This document shows, one piece after another, positions 10,225 to 23,172 of a stretch of 64,000 nucleotides of DNA (its first letter is position 1; each line of letters opens with the position of its first letter). The notes under the pieces were generated by a model. It worked only from the letters and a program-made list of their open reading frames with translations, was not told the origin of the DNA and ran no database searches. The stretch is from NCBI GenBank assembly GCA_010909165.1, contig MU008164.1, positions 1,942,001-2,006,000 on the forward strand, written 5' to 3'. This DNA is from Anthoceros angustus (taxonomy: Eukaryota > Streptophyta > Anthocerotopsida > Anthocerotales > Anthocerotaceae). The position numbers and the translations under genes were made by a program.

Positions 10225-11690
10225 CTGTGATGAACACCGGAAAAATAACATCCCAAACTGAACATTGGAGACCGCGGAATGCTTTTTGTTATCTCTCTTC
10301 TATCATTTTTCGACAAGGACTAAAGAGAACACAAAGATGCCATGCATTAGCATACAAAAAATAAATAATTTGGTTGTCCGGATATATAGATTGTTACACA
10401 AATTTTACCTTCCACCAAAAATATCCCATGGGACAAAAAAGAATAAGTCCAGCAATACGATAAGGTAAGTACTAAGCCGCAGGCCACGAATAAGCACTCC
10501 CACAAGAAATACCTTTGAACCAAACTTTTGGTCCCATGTTCAAAAAATCCTTAACGAATTCTAAATCGAAACAAACTAACTTAAAAGTTTGTTGATAGTG
10601 AATATCACTTTACCCAGTGTCACGTCTGTCAATCGCTACCATATGTACATGACGAAACTTTAAGAACTCTTCAGAGCACCTGCACATATAATTTGCATAA
10701 GTTCAAACTGTTACACATCAAATACTCATAAAAGATATGAAGATATTATTCTCACCTAGTAAACCAGCAATCCTAGATGATCTTAGACCATAGAGGACGA
10801 TAACTTGATGCTTCCCTTCAGAAGAAGTTATTCCTAACTCTCTGTAAGAAATCCTTCTTCCATCGGGCAAAGGTACAAATTTAACATCTGGAAATTACAC
10901 CCCCTCCATCTTGTCCAACTCTGTCCTTCAAACCTTCCGTAATAATAATAAAATTTACTTCAATGAAAAGCATAAAATACCTTATAAGCCATAAAGAAAA
11001 TCTTATTGTCGTAATTAATCTATTCCAAAACGACTTGTAATTTAAGACCTCAAAATACTCTCAACATAGCACGTACAAGTAATAGCCGAAACTGAACTGC
11101 AACTCCTGGCAAATACAAAAATGGATTGAACTGCAAATTTCCGTAAATAGACTAGGAGTAAACCAACCAACTAATATAGATGCCCAGGCCGGAAAACCCG
11201 TAAATGTCAAACTGAAATATTAAGTGCTGAAACTAAATAACTACTCTTGTCAATGCCGAAAATAATTCGACAGCCAGAAGATTTTAAAAAGCATAAATGA
11301 CGAAACTGAACTACAGGTTTTCAAAAATAAACACAATATGAGCTCTCCCAACACAACATTTATATGTAAATATCCAACAACTCCCGGAAAATATAATCAT
11401 AAATGGATTAAGAATAAACTAGCCAAGATGGTCAATCTGGGACTAAGAATAAACTAGCCAAGATAGCCAAGCTGGGACTAAGAATCTAGCCACAATGCCC
11501 AAGCTGAAAAACCTGCTAATATTAAACTTAAATGCTAAAAATAATTAACAACTCATGTCAATACCGAAAATAGTTCGACAGCCAGATCTACAAAATATCT
11601 CAAGATTCAAAGTAGAAACCATGATTGCCAAAAATGAAATACAAATTTTCATAAATAGATAAATTTGTAATCTCAAGATTCTCACTATAA
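10225..11690 (-). pseudogene. partial duplicate of the alpha/beta-hydrolase gene (5' half)
   Basis: Closely similar to 12833-14140, offset by about 2.6 kb. It covers part of exon 3, intron 2, exon 2, intron 1, exon 1 and the AT-rich upstream sequence. Frames are broken relative to the intact gene, and exon 4, with the catalytic Asp and His, is missing. It abuts the scrambled ArgJ copy at about 10220-10230. Confidence 0.8.
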
Positions 11691-12272
11691 CATTAACGTT
11701 ACTCTTGAAAATGAATTGTAAGTTCTAGTAAATGATAAAATAAACTAGATTAATAATTAGATTCATAACATAAATAAATATCCAAATTAGACACTGTAAA
11801 TACCAAAATTGAACAAAAAATAGATTAATTATCTCAAGTTTTTATGTCTAATAGATAGTGGTAAGTAAAAGTAGAATTTTACCAAGAAATACAATGTGGA
11901 TAATTAATGATTGACAATTCCAGATTGTGGACTAGTATCCACATTGTGACTTATTTTTTTTTAATCCATAAATGTTCTAAGAATAAACTAGCCAAGATGG
12001 CCAAGCTGAGACTAAGAATAAAGTAGCCAAGATGCCCAAGTTAGAAAACCTGTTAATATCAAACTTAAATGCTAAAACTAATTAGCAACTCATGTCAATG
12101 CCGAAAATAGTTCGACAGCCAGATCTACAAAATACCTCAAGATTCAAAGTAAAAACCATAATTGCCGAAACTAAAGTGCACAATATGACAATCCCAGATT
12201 GTGGACTAGTATACACAAGTCCACAATTTGACATAGTATCCACATTAACAATAAAAAAAATTAAACTTTAAC
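11691..12272. repeat. AT-rich repeats related to the hydrolase upstream region
   Basis: A ~250-bp segment at 11980-12230 repeats 11400-11650 (words GAATAAACTAGCCAAGATGG and AGTTCGACAGCCAGATCTAC), and both resemble about 13740-13930. A motif CAGATTGTGGACTAGTAT occurs at about 11920 and 12193. No gene was seen. Confidence 0.6.
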
Positions 12273-13551
12273 TTAAAAAAGTGGAGATGTGGATAAAATC
12301 ACAATTTCTGGCTCGTCACTAGGTGCAAAAGGTTCATCAAATGCTGCAATGAACGCACGATCGACCAACTCCTCCCCGAGCATGGAAACATGTCCTTCCC
12401 CCGGAAGAACATGCAGCGCCACCGCGTCGGGAATCTGGGACTTAATCCATTCTTGAATCTTGAGAGGGACTAAATGGTCATCATCGCCCTGCCATATATG
12501 AATAGGACCTGTAAACACTGTAGGTATATCTGCTGGTTCAAATCCCCAATCGGTGGAGACAATGTTAAGATCTTTTGCCATCCCATAACCCCAACTTTTT
12601 TTATACGACTCGGGGCCATCTCTGCAATAAAACACAAAAATAAATTTGTTTTCCGCTTGAAGACTAAAGAGAACAATGTTAACTGAATAAGATTTAAACA
12701 TACCTTGTCACCAAGTCAATAGCAATTCTATCTTCCGTCAAGAATTTTTGATCTCGTTTTGATGCAACCTTTTTCACGGTCTCCAACCATTTCTCACCAG
12801 ATAAAGGAGCAACAAAAAATCGAAGAAAAAGAGCTGTGATAAATACCGGAAAATAACGTCCCAAAATGAACATCGGAGACCACGGAATATTTTTTGTTAT
12901 CTCTTTTTTATCGATCTTCGACAAGGACTAAAGAGAACACAAAGATGCCATGCATTAGCATACAAAAAATAAATAATTTGGTTGTCTGGATATATAGATT
13001 GTTACATAAAATTTACCTTCCACCAAAAATATCCCACAGGACAAAAAAGAATAAGTCCAGCAACACGATGAGGCAGGTAATAAGCCGCAGCCCATGAATA
13101 AGCACCCCCACAAGAAATACCTATGAACCAAACTTTCGGTCCCATGTTCAAAAAATCCATAACGAATTCCAAGTCGAAACAAACTGACTTAAAAGTTTGT
13201 TGATAGTGAATATCACTTTGCCCAGTGCCAGGTCTGTCAATCGCTACCATACGTACATGACGGGACTTTAAGAACTCTTCAGAAACACCTGCACATATAA
13301 TTTGCATAAGCTCAAACTATCACACATCAAATACTCATAAAAGATATGAAGATATTATTCTCACCTGGTAAACCAGCAATCCTAGATGATCCTAGACCAT
13401 GAAGGACGATAACTTGATACTTTGCTTCAGAAGGCGTTACTCCTAACTCTCTATAAGAAATCCTTCTTCCATCGGCCAAAGGTACAACTTTAACATCTGA
13501 AGATTGCACGCTCTCCATCTTGTCCACTCCCAATCCACCAAAACGCTCCAT
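12273..13551 (-). CDS. alpha/beta-fold hydrolase, four exons
   Basis: Exons (minus strand) 13365-13551, 13017-13288, 12704-12915 and 12273-12621 join in phase to 339 residues. The family signature is clear: VIVLHGLGSSR (oxyanion region), DRPGTGQSD, nucleophile elbow GISCGG (Ser121), WQGDDDHLVP (acid Asp at 270-272) and PGEGHVSM (His301). The full Ser-Asp-His triad suggests an active esterase or lipase-like enzyme of the plant MES/peptidase S33-like group; the substrate cannot be told. The hydrophobic segment around residues 165-187 (FILGRYFPVFITALFLRFF) may be a lid or membrane-contact helix. Its 5' half is duplicated as a relic about 2.6 kb away at 10.2-11.7 kb. Confidence 0.88.
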
Positions 13552-14818
13552 AATAATAATAAAAATTTACTTCATTATGAAGAAGCACAATGCCTTATAA
13601 GCCTAAAAAAAATCTTATTGTGGCAACTAATCTATTCCAAAATAATTTTTAATTTAGGACCACAAAATGATCTCTCTCAACATAGCAGTTACAAGTAATA
13701 GCCGAAACTGAACTGTAACTCCTAGCAAATACAAAAATGGATTGAATTGCAATTTTCCATACATGGAATAATAATAAACCAGCCAACTAATATAGATGCC
13801 CAAGCTAGAAAACCATAGACGTCAAACTCAAACCATAAATGCTAACACTAAATAGCAAGTGCGATCAATGCCAAAATTAGATCGACAGCCAAACCTACAA
13901 AATACCTCGAGATTCAAAGTAGAAACCAGAAATGCCGAAACTGAATGGCAAGCTTCCATATTAAGCAACCAAGTTTGTGACCTCAAGATTCTCTCGCATC
14001 ATAGCATTGACATTACTTTTGAAACTAAATCAATGATTAGATCCACATAATACCTTTATATTCAAATTGGAAACCATAAATGTAAAATTGAATGGCAAGT
14101 TGCCAAAAATAGACTAATGACCTCAAGATATTGAGTAGTTTATGGATTTGGCTGGTAGTTCCTTTTCGGTACTTGTGGGGACTTGCACTTCATTTCGGCA
14201 TTTAGAGGTCCTAGTTTGGCTGTTTATCGCATTCATTCTAAAAATATTATCAATTTTATATTTTAATCATGTGAATACTATTTTGAGATTAGAGTTTTTG
14301 TTGTGGTGCCTCTCCTATCCTTCGGCAATTTCAGTGGCACTTTTCCGGGTGGCTTGAAGGGGTATTTTTTTTAATCCACATTGGAGTTTGAATTGTTTTC
14401 TTCCTGCAATTTGCCGGTTTTGGTCCACTTTGGCTTCCATGCTCGCCCGCTATGTCCCAATCATGCCCCACTTTAAACCATTGGAAATCCTGTAGTGGAG
14501 TGAAGAACTCGTCCCTTTTTATCCCCACGAGTTGCTTTGTGTACATGACAAAGTCCCATGGTTAACAACTTTCTCCGATGCATTCGATGTTCCGGCCCCT
14601 TGATGGATGTGCTTTATCCCCGCATAGAACATGCCCAAAATCTAAGCTAAATCGATTTCCAATATGAGAGTTATCCATTTCTTGAGGAAAACTTCCTCAC
14701 TGACCGTTACAACTTCAGAATGGAATCGCCCACTTACGAAGCAAACGATGTCAAAAATCCCGGCACTAGCCACTCTACCTGCTTCTACCATGTACATTTT
14801 CAGGAACGCCTGTTGTGA
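13552..14818. other. hydrolase upstream region and unassigned sequence
   Basis: 13680-14130 is the AT-rich sequence that also accompanies the duplicated hydrolase copy. 14140-14818 contains no recognised gene. Confidence 0.4.
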
Positions 14819-15054
14819 TTGGTTGAGAAACCCTGATTCTACGTGTAGAACTGAGGCAAGAGTTGATATTGGTTGAGAAACCCTGATTCTACGTGTAGAA
14901 CTGAGGCAAGAGTTGATAACCGCAACTCAAGTTTCCCAAGTTTCCCGCTTCTGAAATAAGTGACTGCCACACTTTTGAGCCAAGAGCTTATCAAGTTTCC
15001 CAAGTTTCCCGCTTCTGAAATAAGTGACTGCCACACTTTTGAGCCAAGAGCTTA
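14819..15054. repeat. two adjacent tandem duplications (50 bp and 64 bp)
   Basis: Units of 50 bp (14819-14868, 14869-14918; word CTGATTCTACGTGTAGAACT) are followed at once by units of 64 bp (14927-14990, 14991-15054; word CTGAAATAAGTGACTGCCAC). Both duplications are essentially perfect. Confidence 0.93.
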
Positions 15055-15199
15055 TCACCGCAACTCTAGTCTCCTCAGGTACAATTGAATACTACGACTT
15101 GGTTCCCTAATTCCCTCACATCTTTTTGTCACTGATCAGTGCTCTCGAAAGGGCCCTCCAAGCCTTTGTGCAGTGGTGATTCCCTCATAACTCATATCA

Positions 15200-15800
15200 C
15201 GACCCCAGCCATTTTCAGGTTGACTGGGAGAGCTTGAGTTCACCAAATAAAAGCTAGGATTGAAAGGGCCATAGTCACAAATCAAGTTCACATCTAAAAT
15301 AGATGAACAGTAACAAGCCTTGCATGAGAAGCATGCAACCCTGGATCTAGTTAGTAAGTTGTAAGTAGTGGTGGTAAGACTTAGCTTAGGGCTTAAGAAA
15401 GAAAGTCTACTTTAAGCAGTTACTTTGAAAATGATGTAAGCCTCCCTATATAAGGAGATGAGGCTAGCCTTAGAGATATCTTGTGATCTTAACATGGGGA
15501 GCTACACTCTTGAGGATAGGACTTTGGAGCCTAAAGGTCTTGGGAGCCTAGAGTGTGAGCATGTCTAGAAGGATCCTAGCACTTTGGGAATTACACTCTT
15601 GTGAGGATAGGACTGTGGTTCCTAGAAGACTTGGGAGCCCAGAGTGTGAGCGTGCTAGAGGAAAGCTGTTGAGTGAGGAGATCGAGGGGAGAGAGCTAAG
15701 CTCCTAGCTTAAGCAAAGATGGGGAGCTCTCTCTGATCTCTCATGTATCCTTGTTGACTCTTGCTGAAATAAAATCCTTGTTGACTCTTACTGAAATAAA
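15200..15800 (+). repeat. possible solo LTR or promoter-like repeat
   Basis: A TATA-like CCTATATAAGGAG at about 15445, a downstream imperfect ~110-bp duplication (ACACTCTTG..GGATAGGACT at about 15505 and 15595), and two AATAAA signals near 15770-15800 resemble LTR U3-R-U5 order. I could not define TG..CA ends or a target duplication. Confidence 0.3.
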
Positions 15801-16171
15801 TAGCAGCAGATGTGCTGACTGCGAGTCGTCCCGTGGAAGGACGACGGGCTACTTGGCTTAGTGCTGGTGTCTGGTGATGTTCTTATCGCTAACTGCATGA
15901 CTACCCCACCTCGCTGAAAAGGGGGTGTTACTTGAACAGTCAACTCTTGCGGTTGTGACGAAATGGCAGCGAGAATAACAAACAAAACTGAGGGGAGCAT
16001 CAAATTTACAAAACCCACGACAATCTTCCACGAGAGTTTGAAAGGGCAGGACCTGTTGAAAAAGTCTGGAGTGAAGTGTCCCAGTTGAGCTTCAACCAGG
16101 AACCATGTAATTCGACGAGTTTCACCGTTCCCTCTGTCTTAGTGAACAAGTTTCTCCGGTGGACAAAACTA
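15801..16171. other. 3' flank of ArgJ
   Basis: No coding feature recognised; probably the ArgJ 3' UTR and intergenic DNA. Confidence 0.35.
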
Positions 16172-19100
16172 TCATGTAGAATACTCTGCATTGATTTTCA
16201 CATAATCGTAGCTCAAATCGCAACCCCAGGCCTTGCTCTGACCGCCCCCGTCACCTAGTGGACAGACAACAAGAGGGCTAGTGAAACCAGAAACTTGATG
16301 GAGAAAACATGAACCTGCATACTGAGGAAACATGTAACTTGATTCAAAAAACTATAATGTCAAGCACAACTCATTACCAATAGATATATTTAGTGCAACT
16401 GTGCCATGGACATCACCAGCAGCTCGCAAGTAGTTGCTAGCAGCCACGCTGCAAGATCAGCATGAAGCATTCCAGAACAGAAACGATCAGAAAACATTCC
16501 ACAATACATTGATCCGATTTGGACAAATACGAGCCTTCAATATGACCTACCGATCAAACAGCTGAGGCTGGCCGCCTTTCATCAGGAGAAAGTCTCCCAA
16601 GCAAATCTCAAGGTTCGAAGGATCAAATGGCACTCCCGCATACCCTGCAGCACATGCTATACGACCCCAGTTTGGATCTCTTCCATAAACAGCTGCCTGC
16701 AAGCAAAGACCAAAGAGAATTCAAACATATAAATTGATGAAAAACAAGGCCCTCAGAACTTGCTATGTTGTCACCATGGCAAAAGCCATCAGGTCTCAAA
16801 GATTGAAGTAACCATCCTTGGGCAACAAAAGTTACACATACCAATAGAAAACACAGGCAACACATTCAGAGCAAATACAAAGCCCTTGTCAGAACGTTAT
16901 TCCAAGTTTGGCATCAACATAGACTTATCTCTGATGACCGTCGTGATGGAATGTATCATCATTCAAGACTTTCAAGGGAAGGAAACAGGTACTTCAAATC
17001 CTAACCAACCGAAGTCAACTTCTCAAACTATGTAGGCCACAAGTCCCAACTACTTCCAATAAAATTCACAACCCGGACAAAAACGAAAGTTTATCAACAT
17101 AACATTCTCCTCCCAAGGAGGTAACAGCCAACACATCTACCCTAGAGTGCTACTGCTCACCACAAGAGCTCAACCTCGTGGAGAAAAAGGCATAATCATC
17201 ACAAACGGATCAAAAGAATCTCACACAAATGACTCATTTGACTTCACAGTAACTGGATAATAAGCACAAATCAGATCTGTTCTTCAAGTCTCAGACAAAT
17301 GCCTCATTTGACTTCACAGTAGCTAGACAACCAGCTGCTTCCTCAAAATTGGATCATGGATAGAACATCCAACATCTTCACCTTGAAGTGCTTGTGCTCA
17401 AGGCAAGAACTCAGTCTCATCACCCATTGGGCATCATGGAGAACAGGCACAATAATCACATCTAGTCTTCAAGTCTCTCTCAGACAAATGCCTCATTTGA
17501 CTTCACCGTAACTGGAAAACCAGCTGCTTGGCATTGACATTCAGGATGTAATGATGGATAGAACATCCAACATCTTATCCCTAAATTGCTTCTGCTCAAG
17601 GCAAGAACTCAGTCTCGTCATCCATTGTGCATCATAGAGAACAGGCACACAAATCACATCTAGTCTTCAAGTCTCTCTCAGACAAATGCCTCATTTGACT
17701 TCACCGTAACTGGAAAACCAGCTGCTTGGCATTGGCATTCAGGATGTAATGATGGAAAGAACATCCAACATCTTATCCTTAAAGTGCTTCTGCTCAAGGC
17801 AAGAACTCAGTCTCGTCATCCATTATGCATCATAGAGAAACATGAATATAGACTTCACAGAGACTGCACGATGGCAAACATTGGAAGGGAATTCACAAGA
17901 ACTTGATTACCAGCTTGGCCTCAGAACAAAAATTATGATGGAGAAAAAGACATTCAACAAGAACTGAGGAAACCTCGACAGCAATCAATGAAGTTTATAA
18001 ATACAACTGGCATCAAAAAAATATGTCTGACAACTCTGCTAATCAGGTAAAACCTACTACAGGCTTCAGGATATAACCTTAGTCAATGAAGATGCAGCTA
18101 CAGAGCGTGCCACGGTTGCTGCTGCTGCTTCACTTCCAGCACCTCTCACACTCACCTGTGTAAACAATTGTGTTCAATTGCATTGAAACAAGAACAAAAA
18201 CCAAAAGCCTTACAGTTCTCAGATGTTTGGAGACTGCAATATAGGGATTAAAATGCCACCAACTGGAAAAACAGAAAGACCTCTATGAGACATGTAGCAC
18301 CTTCTCCATCTGATGCTATAGCCTTTGCAAGAGATTGCAGTACCTGTTCGAAACACGAACCTAGGATGAGTCAAACCGATTGAAATAAAAATAAGTAGTC
18401 ACTATGAACACAAAAGTCAAGGACTCACCGCATCAAGTGCAGCTTGAAGTTCAAGAGCCTCAGCACTGTCAGGGTCACTAACAAGTTCCCCTCCACATGC
18501 ACCATTAGCAAAGGCTAGAAGAGTGTCATTTGTGCTACTGTCACCATCCACCTGTGAGATCACAAATGAAGTGCAGAGAAAAGTTGAAAAAAGGGCTCCC
18601 ATTGTCAAATAGAAAAATGGAGACTAGCTTTCACATACAGTGATCTGATTGAAGCTGCGGTTAACAGCTTTCAGCACCATTGGTCTCCAAACCTCAACTG
18701 CCACATTAGCATCACAGGTCACAACCTGTGAAAGCCACATCATTATGAGGAAGCCACCCTGAAGAAAAACATTACAACCTGACTGTTCAACTGCTACCAC
18801 ATCTTACCCCCAACAAGGTAGCCATGTTTGGATGGATCATCCCTGAGCCTTTTGCGATTCCACCAATACGTACCAACGATTTTCCAACCTGCAGGAAAAA
18901 GCAAACAGGCTTAGAGACATCCTTACAGAAGGAGATTTTCATAACTGTAATGACATGCACAAGTACCATGGTCTCCACCGCAACACTCTTGCTTAGAAGG
19001 TCAGTGGTTGTGATGGCCACAGCAGCTGCATCTGACCTGACCACCAAGAGTTCCCACACACAAGAAACAATGCCAACCTCTCAATAGACATCCAGCTCAG

Positions 19101-20693
19101 AATACAGATCCTCATATTCCACTGAACACATGACATGAGACAACTGGTTTACCCTTCAACGTCATTCGACAATGATACATGTAACTTTGGAAGCGCTTTC
19201 AACAAAGCTTCCTGGAGAGTCACAAGAATGAAACACTTTCAACCTTTTCATTGCACCACAGTAGACAGAAAACTGATACTATCCTTTACAATACTGACTT
19301 CTAGGTTATGACAAAGTGCAATATGGGTACCTTTTTAATGCGCTGCCCAATCACTCCAGTGGACTCAATCAGTATGCTTCCCACAGGAACTCTCAAAACC
19401 TGCACAACAAAAGACGACCAAGGATGAGTGCAGAACATACTAGCAGCCAATCCAGAAAGCATGCCAACCACCAGCATATTCAGTCACCTAAGCATAAACC
19501 TTGGCTATAGCTTCAGCACTGTCAAGAGTGTCCTGATATCCTTGCTCGCCCTGAGTTAACAGAAAATACCGTCAGACAACAACACGTACAGATCACCAAA
19601 TTGCAGAGACCCATCATTGCTTTGAAAGAAGTCTTAAGAAAAGAAGCACCGTTGCTGCATTGGCTTGACCAGCATTGATAAGGACGCCTCGAGCCTGCCA
19701 CCAAGATTATCCAAAAAGTGAAACAAGCAAGGGACCAAGCAACTGAATGAGATGACAACAGACACGGAAGTCATACACACCGTTGAAGACTGCGCAAGTA
19801 TCTTCTTGCAGTACAACACGGGGGCCGCTGCCATAATATTTTTGGTAAAGGCTCCTGCGGTGGCAAGGATTACAAATCTTTAAGAAGTCCACAACCACGA
19901 CACATAAGTGATGTGGACATGACTTAAGACGACACTCAGAGCTCACCGGCCACAATAGCGTCCTTGTCGCTAACGACCAGGGCAAGGTCGGGCTTCTGAC
20001 CAGCTGCCCGCAGGCCCCCATACAAACCAGCTGCTCGGAAACCCTCAGCTGCAGTGACGCCGCTGGGGATCTGTAATACAGCAGTTCTTCAACAGGAGAG
20101 CGAGCGGGAAAGCTAACACGTCTAGGTTTCAGAGAAACAGAACAGACAGGAAGAATGAAAGACCTCTTACTTCAGTCCAAGGCCCCTCCGGAAGCAAAAT
20201 CTTGGATGCGGGGATGAATTTCCCTGGCTTGGCAGCTAAGTCTGTCGAAGCGGCGGTTGCCGAGGTGATACGCTTCCTGTCCTGGACCAGATTCTCGTCT
20301 TCTTGAGAACATCGACCTAAGAGGCAAATATACCAAATTCAAGGATGCCAGGACGCAAGGCTCACCTTAGACTTGAACCCTCGACAGAAAACGTTAGCTG
20401 AATGATCTGCTTTGAGAAACCTCGCAGCTCTGCACAAATCAGAGCTGTGCCCCAAAAACAGCGAGCATGTACGCGAAGACGAGGGCTCTCTCGCAGGGGT
20501 TGCTGGTGCAAATCCAGGAACAAACCATGAACATCACAACGCACAGAAAACCCACCACAAAACCGAAAGGAACCTCTAAGCCAGGCCAAAAAGGTACGCC
20601 GAGAAGCTCTCGACTGCCGACGCCCTACATACCTGACCAGAGATAAGCATCCACACGGACCAAACTTTTAGGGGAAACCGCAGACGCCGCCAT
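16172..20693 (-). CDS. ArgJ: glutamate N-acetyltransferase / ornithine acetyltransferase (ArgJ), 17 exons
   Basis: ArgJ transfers the acetyl group from N-acetylornithine to glutamate (and can use acetyl-CoA in bifunctional forms), recycling acetyl in arginine synthesis; the plant enzyme is plastidial. Exon 1 (20633-20693) starts [17 protein letters not shown], a plausible transit peptide. Seventeen exons join in phase to 476 residues. Diagnostic segments in order: [119 protein letters not shown] and the C-terminal [14 protein letters not shown] end. Autocatalytic cleavage should fall before Thr257 in MAT. Every junction checked uses GT-AG; the exon 8/9 join (19153, 19036) restores [11 protein letters not shown]. 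Intron DNA at 17.2-17.85 kb contains ~198-bp tandem repeats. Intact; a scrambled copy of its 3' part lies at 9.5-10.2 kb. Confidence 0.95.
17260..17850. repeat. ~198-bp tandem repeats inside an ArgJ intron
   Basis: Three units (one diverged, two close), each with GACAAATGCCTCATTTGACT and GGCAAGAACTCAGTCTC. The well-matched units start at about 17460 and 17658. Confidence 0.8.
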
Positions 20694-21349
20694 GGCCAGC
20701 TACGGTGTCAACAAGAAGTGATGATCATTATAAACGGCTGAGCGGAAAGACCTAATTAGGTCATCCGGTCCGACCTCCTGGCCTCCTCCCTCTGCAGCTC
20801 CGCTAACGATGATCCGACGGACGGTACAAGTGCATAGCGATGTACATACATACATGTGTGAAGGCGGGCAGGTGCTAAATCTTCACACAAACGAACATAG
20901 TCCGCTTCCCAAAGCATGTGGGACCCACCACCCGGCCAATCGATCATCATCCTAAGGGTCGAATGCACAGCAGTTACCCGTCCGCTTTATCCTCGGCCGG
21001 CACCGTCGCGGATGCCGGTGACAAAGAAACCCTGCGACCTGCATGTGTCGGTCATCAGCGAAGATGATAACGCAGGCCCGCCGCCCGCCGGGAAAGAATC
21101 CCTCGTAACGCACTCCATGTCTGGGCGGGTCGAGACATGCTGTGAAGACCACAACGCAGGCCCGGGACCTGGAGATCGAAAATAAACCATGACATTGGCA
21201 ACGGAGATGGCGGATTCTGGGACAGAAAATAAAATGAGAATGATAAAATCATAGATCTCCCATCTGGAATCTTATCCAAAACTAGGGTACTCCCCTATTT
21301 GTTTGTCAAATATTGTCAGGTACCCGTCCCTGAATTTGGAAGATCAGCT
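20694..21349. promoter_or_regulatory. ArgJ 5' flank
   Basis: Upstream of the ArgJ start. GC content rises at 20900-21180, and repeated words (CGCAGGCCCG at about 21069 and 21154) occur. No other gene is supported. Confidence 0.35.
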
Positions 21350-21552
21350 GCCATAAAACCCTAAGTCTGTGGAACCCTAAACCTGTGGAATCCTAAACCT
21401 GTGAAACCCTAAACTTGAAAGATCAGCTGCTGTAAAACCCTAAACCTGTGGAACGCTAAACTTGTGAAACTCTAAACCTAGAAGATCAACTGCCACAAAA
21501 CCCTAAACATGTGGAACCCTAAACTTGTGAAACCCTAAACCTAGAAAACGGC
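21350..21552. repeat. telo-box-like minisatellite
   Basis: About a dozen degenerate copies of AAACCCTAAACCTGTGG separated by words such as AGATCAGCTGCCATAA. Each copy contains the plant telo-box core AAACCCTAA or a one-base variant. It lies about 0.7 kb upstream of the ArgJ start. Confidence 0.8.
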
Positions 21553-22848
21553 TCACCGGCGACCCCGCCACCACAACCTTTTGGGCCTTGCTATTGCACC
21601 ACCCCCAATAACGCGGCATGGAAGACATGATGATGAAGATTAAGAAAAATATACCATGGGAAGTGGAAAGAGCATGGCCACATTGTATCCCAAGTGTTAC
21701 CAAACTTCCAAACTTCTACTTCAATTCCTTTATCCTTCTAGGGACCACGTTAACATTTTCCGAAATAAAAAAACAGAAAAGGAGCTTATCCAAAACTTAA
21801 GTGAGTGGGGGCCAAACGGTTGGCCACGGCTTGTCTTCTTCGCCTACTCGTGGGTCACCAATCACCAAAGTTGGTGGCTATGGCGGCAAGAAGCCCACGC
21901 GCTGTGCATGCTTATGTGCGCACGCAAAGTGCATCGAATGTACGCGGGCGTGGTCGACCGTACCACGCGGCCCAGGAGCACCGTGACGAGCGTGGCAGAT
22001 TCGTTGCGCGCACACGCGCCTCACGGCCGGCGTGCTACAAGGCCGCCGTGGAGGAAGATTGGAGGGGCAGGTATGCTGCGCGCCTGCCCTTGCTGATGCC
22101 GACTATGGTGCCTCATCCGGGGGCACCCTTGATGCTGCTGCTGAGTCTCGAATTGCAAATGTGGATTCTCCTGCATTGATGATCAAATCTGTTGCAGGTC
22201 CTCCTCAAATGCTCAATGTTGCTGATGGTGTGAAGGGGCTCAATGTCGCTTGGGACTCTCCATCTCCTCCAGCTGTTGTGTGCAAGAAGAGGTGGATCCA
22301 TACCCAGCATGGCGACTTTTGGAGATCACCATCAAGAGATTCAAGTCCATCTCAAAGTCGAAGCCGAGATGGGGGTGAGCCCTGTCTGGTCGCCTGCTGG
22401 AAGCTGCCTCAAATCCACCCAATGTGATATACCTCTCCTCCTCCGAGACTTCAAGCTGGGGAGGATTCCCCAACGATGTTGATGAGGTGTCCACGGCACA
22501 CAAGTTGCAAGTCCAAGCTGAAGATGTTGCTTACAAGGTTGTGTGTGAAGGTAGCCCAAGTTGGCGCTCACGCTCTCTAGTCTCCACTCATTTTGCCTCA
22601 AAAAGTTTGCTTCTGGTAAGAAAAACCATATGCACAGATGCTACAAAATGTGGAGGGAGAAAAGAGTGTGACCTAGTAGGCTGTTCCATTGGCAGATTGG
22701 AAAGCAGGCAAGCTTCAGCTAGAGGAGGCCGAGGACACAAAAAGAAAATGGAAAGGCAAAGCAAAAGTAGCAGCAGAGAGTAGTGGAAATGAAAGTAAGT
22801 AGAAGTAGGAAGTAAGGTGCTCCTATTCTATGTAAATTCTCACTAGTT
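21553..22848. other. unassigned region
   Basis: Several overlapping plus-strand frames of 60-146 codons exist (for example 21656-22096 and 22032-22427). I recognise no domain, and composition changes abruptly at about 21800 and 22100. It may be a degraded mobile element. Confidence 0.3.
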
Positions 22849-23172
22849 ATGAGAAACTATGTGGTTGTAGAAATGAACAAGTGTGTGGGTACACATCACG
22901 TAAGGATTACGATCCCATTAAAGGTGGTCAAAGAAGGGGCAAAGGCAAGATATGAAATACCTGGTTGTTATCTTCCTGAAGAAAACTTATGTAAAGCTAC
23001 CTACTTAATATGCCTTGGAGATGAGGGAGATTTCCATGCCCCAGCAGAGTATATTTGCCACAAAAGAGGAATTAAGATGATGTGGTTAGGTGCTACCCCA
23101 TGTACTGAGTTTGAAGGACATACTAAGCACACCTATAGTAAGTACCCTAATACAATAATTATTTGGAGATAG
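22849..23172 (+). CDS. hypothetical protein (107 codons)
   Basis: Uninterrupted frame starting MRNYVVVEMNKCVG and ending in IIIWR. I do not recognise it. Composition is balanced with charged and hydrophobic alternation, but there is no domain, signal peptide or membrane segment I can name. It lies between unassigned DNA and a copia remnant, so it may be part of an element. Confidence 0.25.
   Translation: MRNYVVVEMNKCVGTHHVRITIPLKVVKEGAKARYEIPGCYLPEENLCKATYLICLGDEGDFHAPAEYICHKRGIKMMWLGATPCTEFEGHTKHTYSKYPNTIIIWR

Noticed and set aside
19021..19060. Apparent frame break at the ArgJ exon 8/9 junction
   Set aside because: Re-reading found a TCAG acceptor ending at 19037 that restores the frame ([11 protein letters not shown]), so the gene is intact.
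21350..21552. True interstitial telomere
   Set aside because: The units are 15-17 bp with CTGTGG spacers, not tandem CCCTAAA heptamers.
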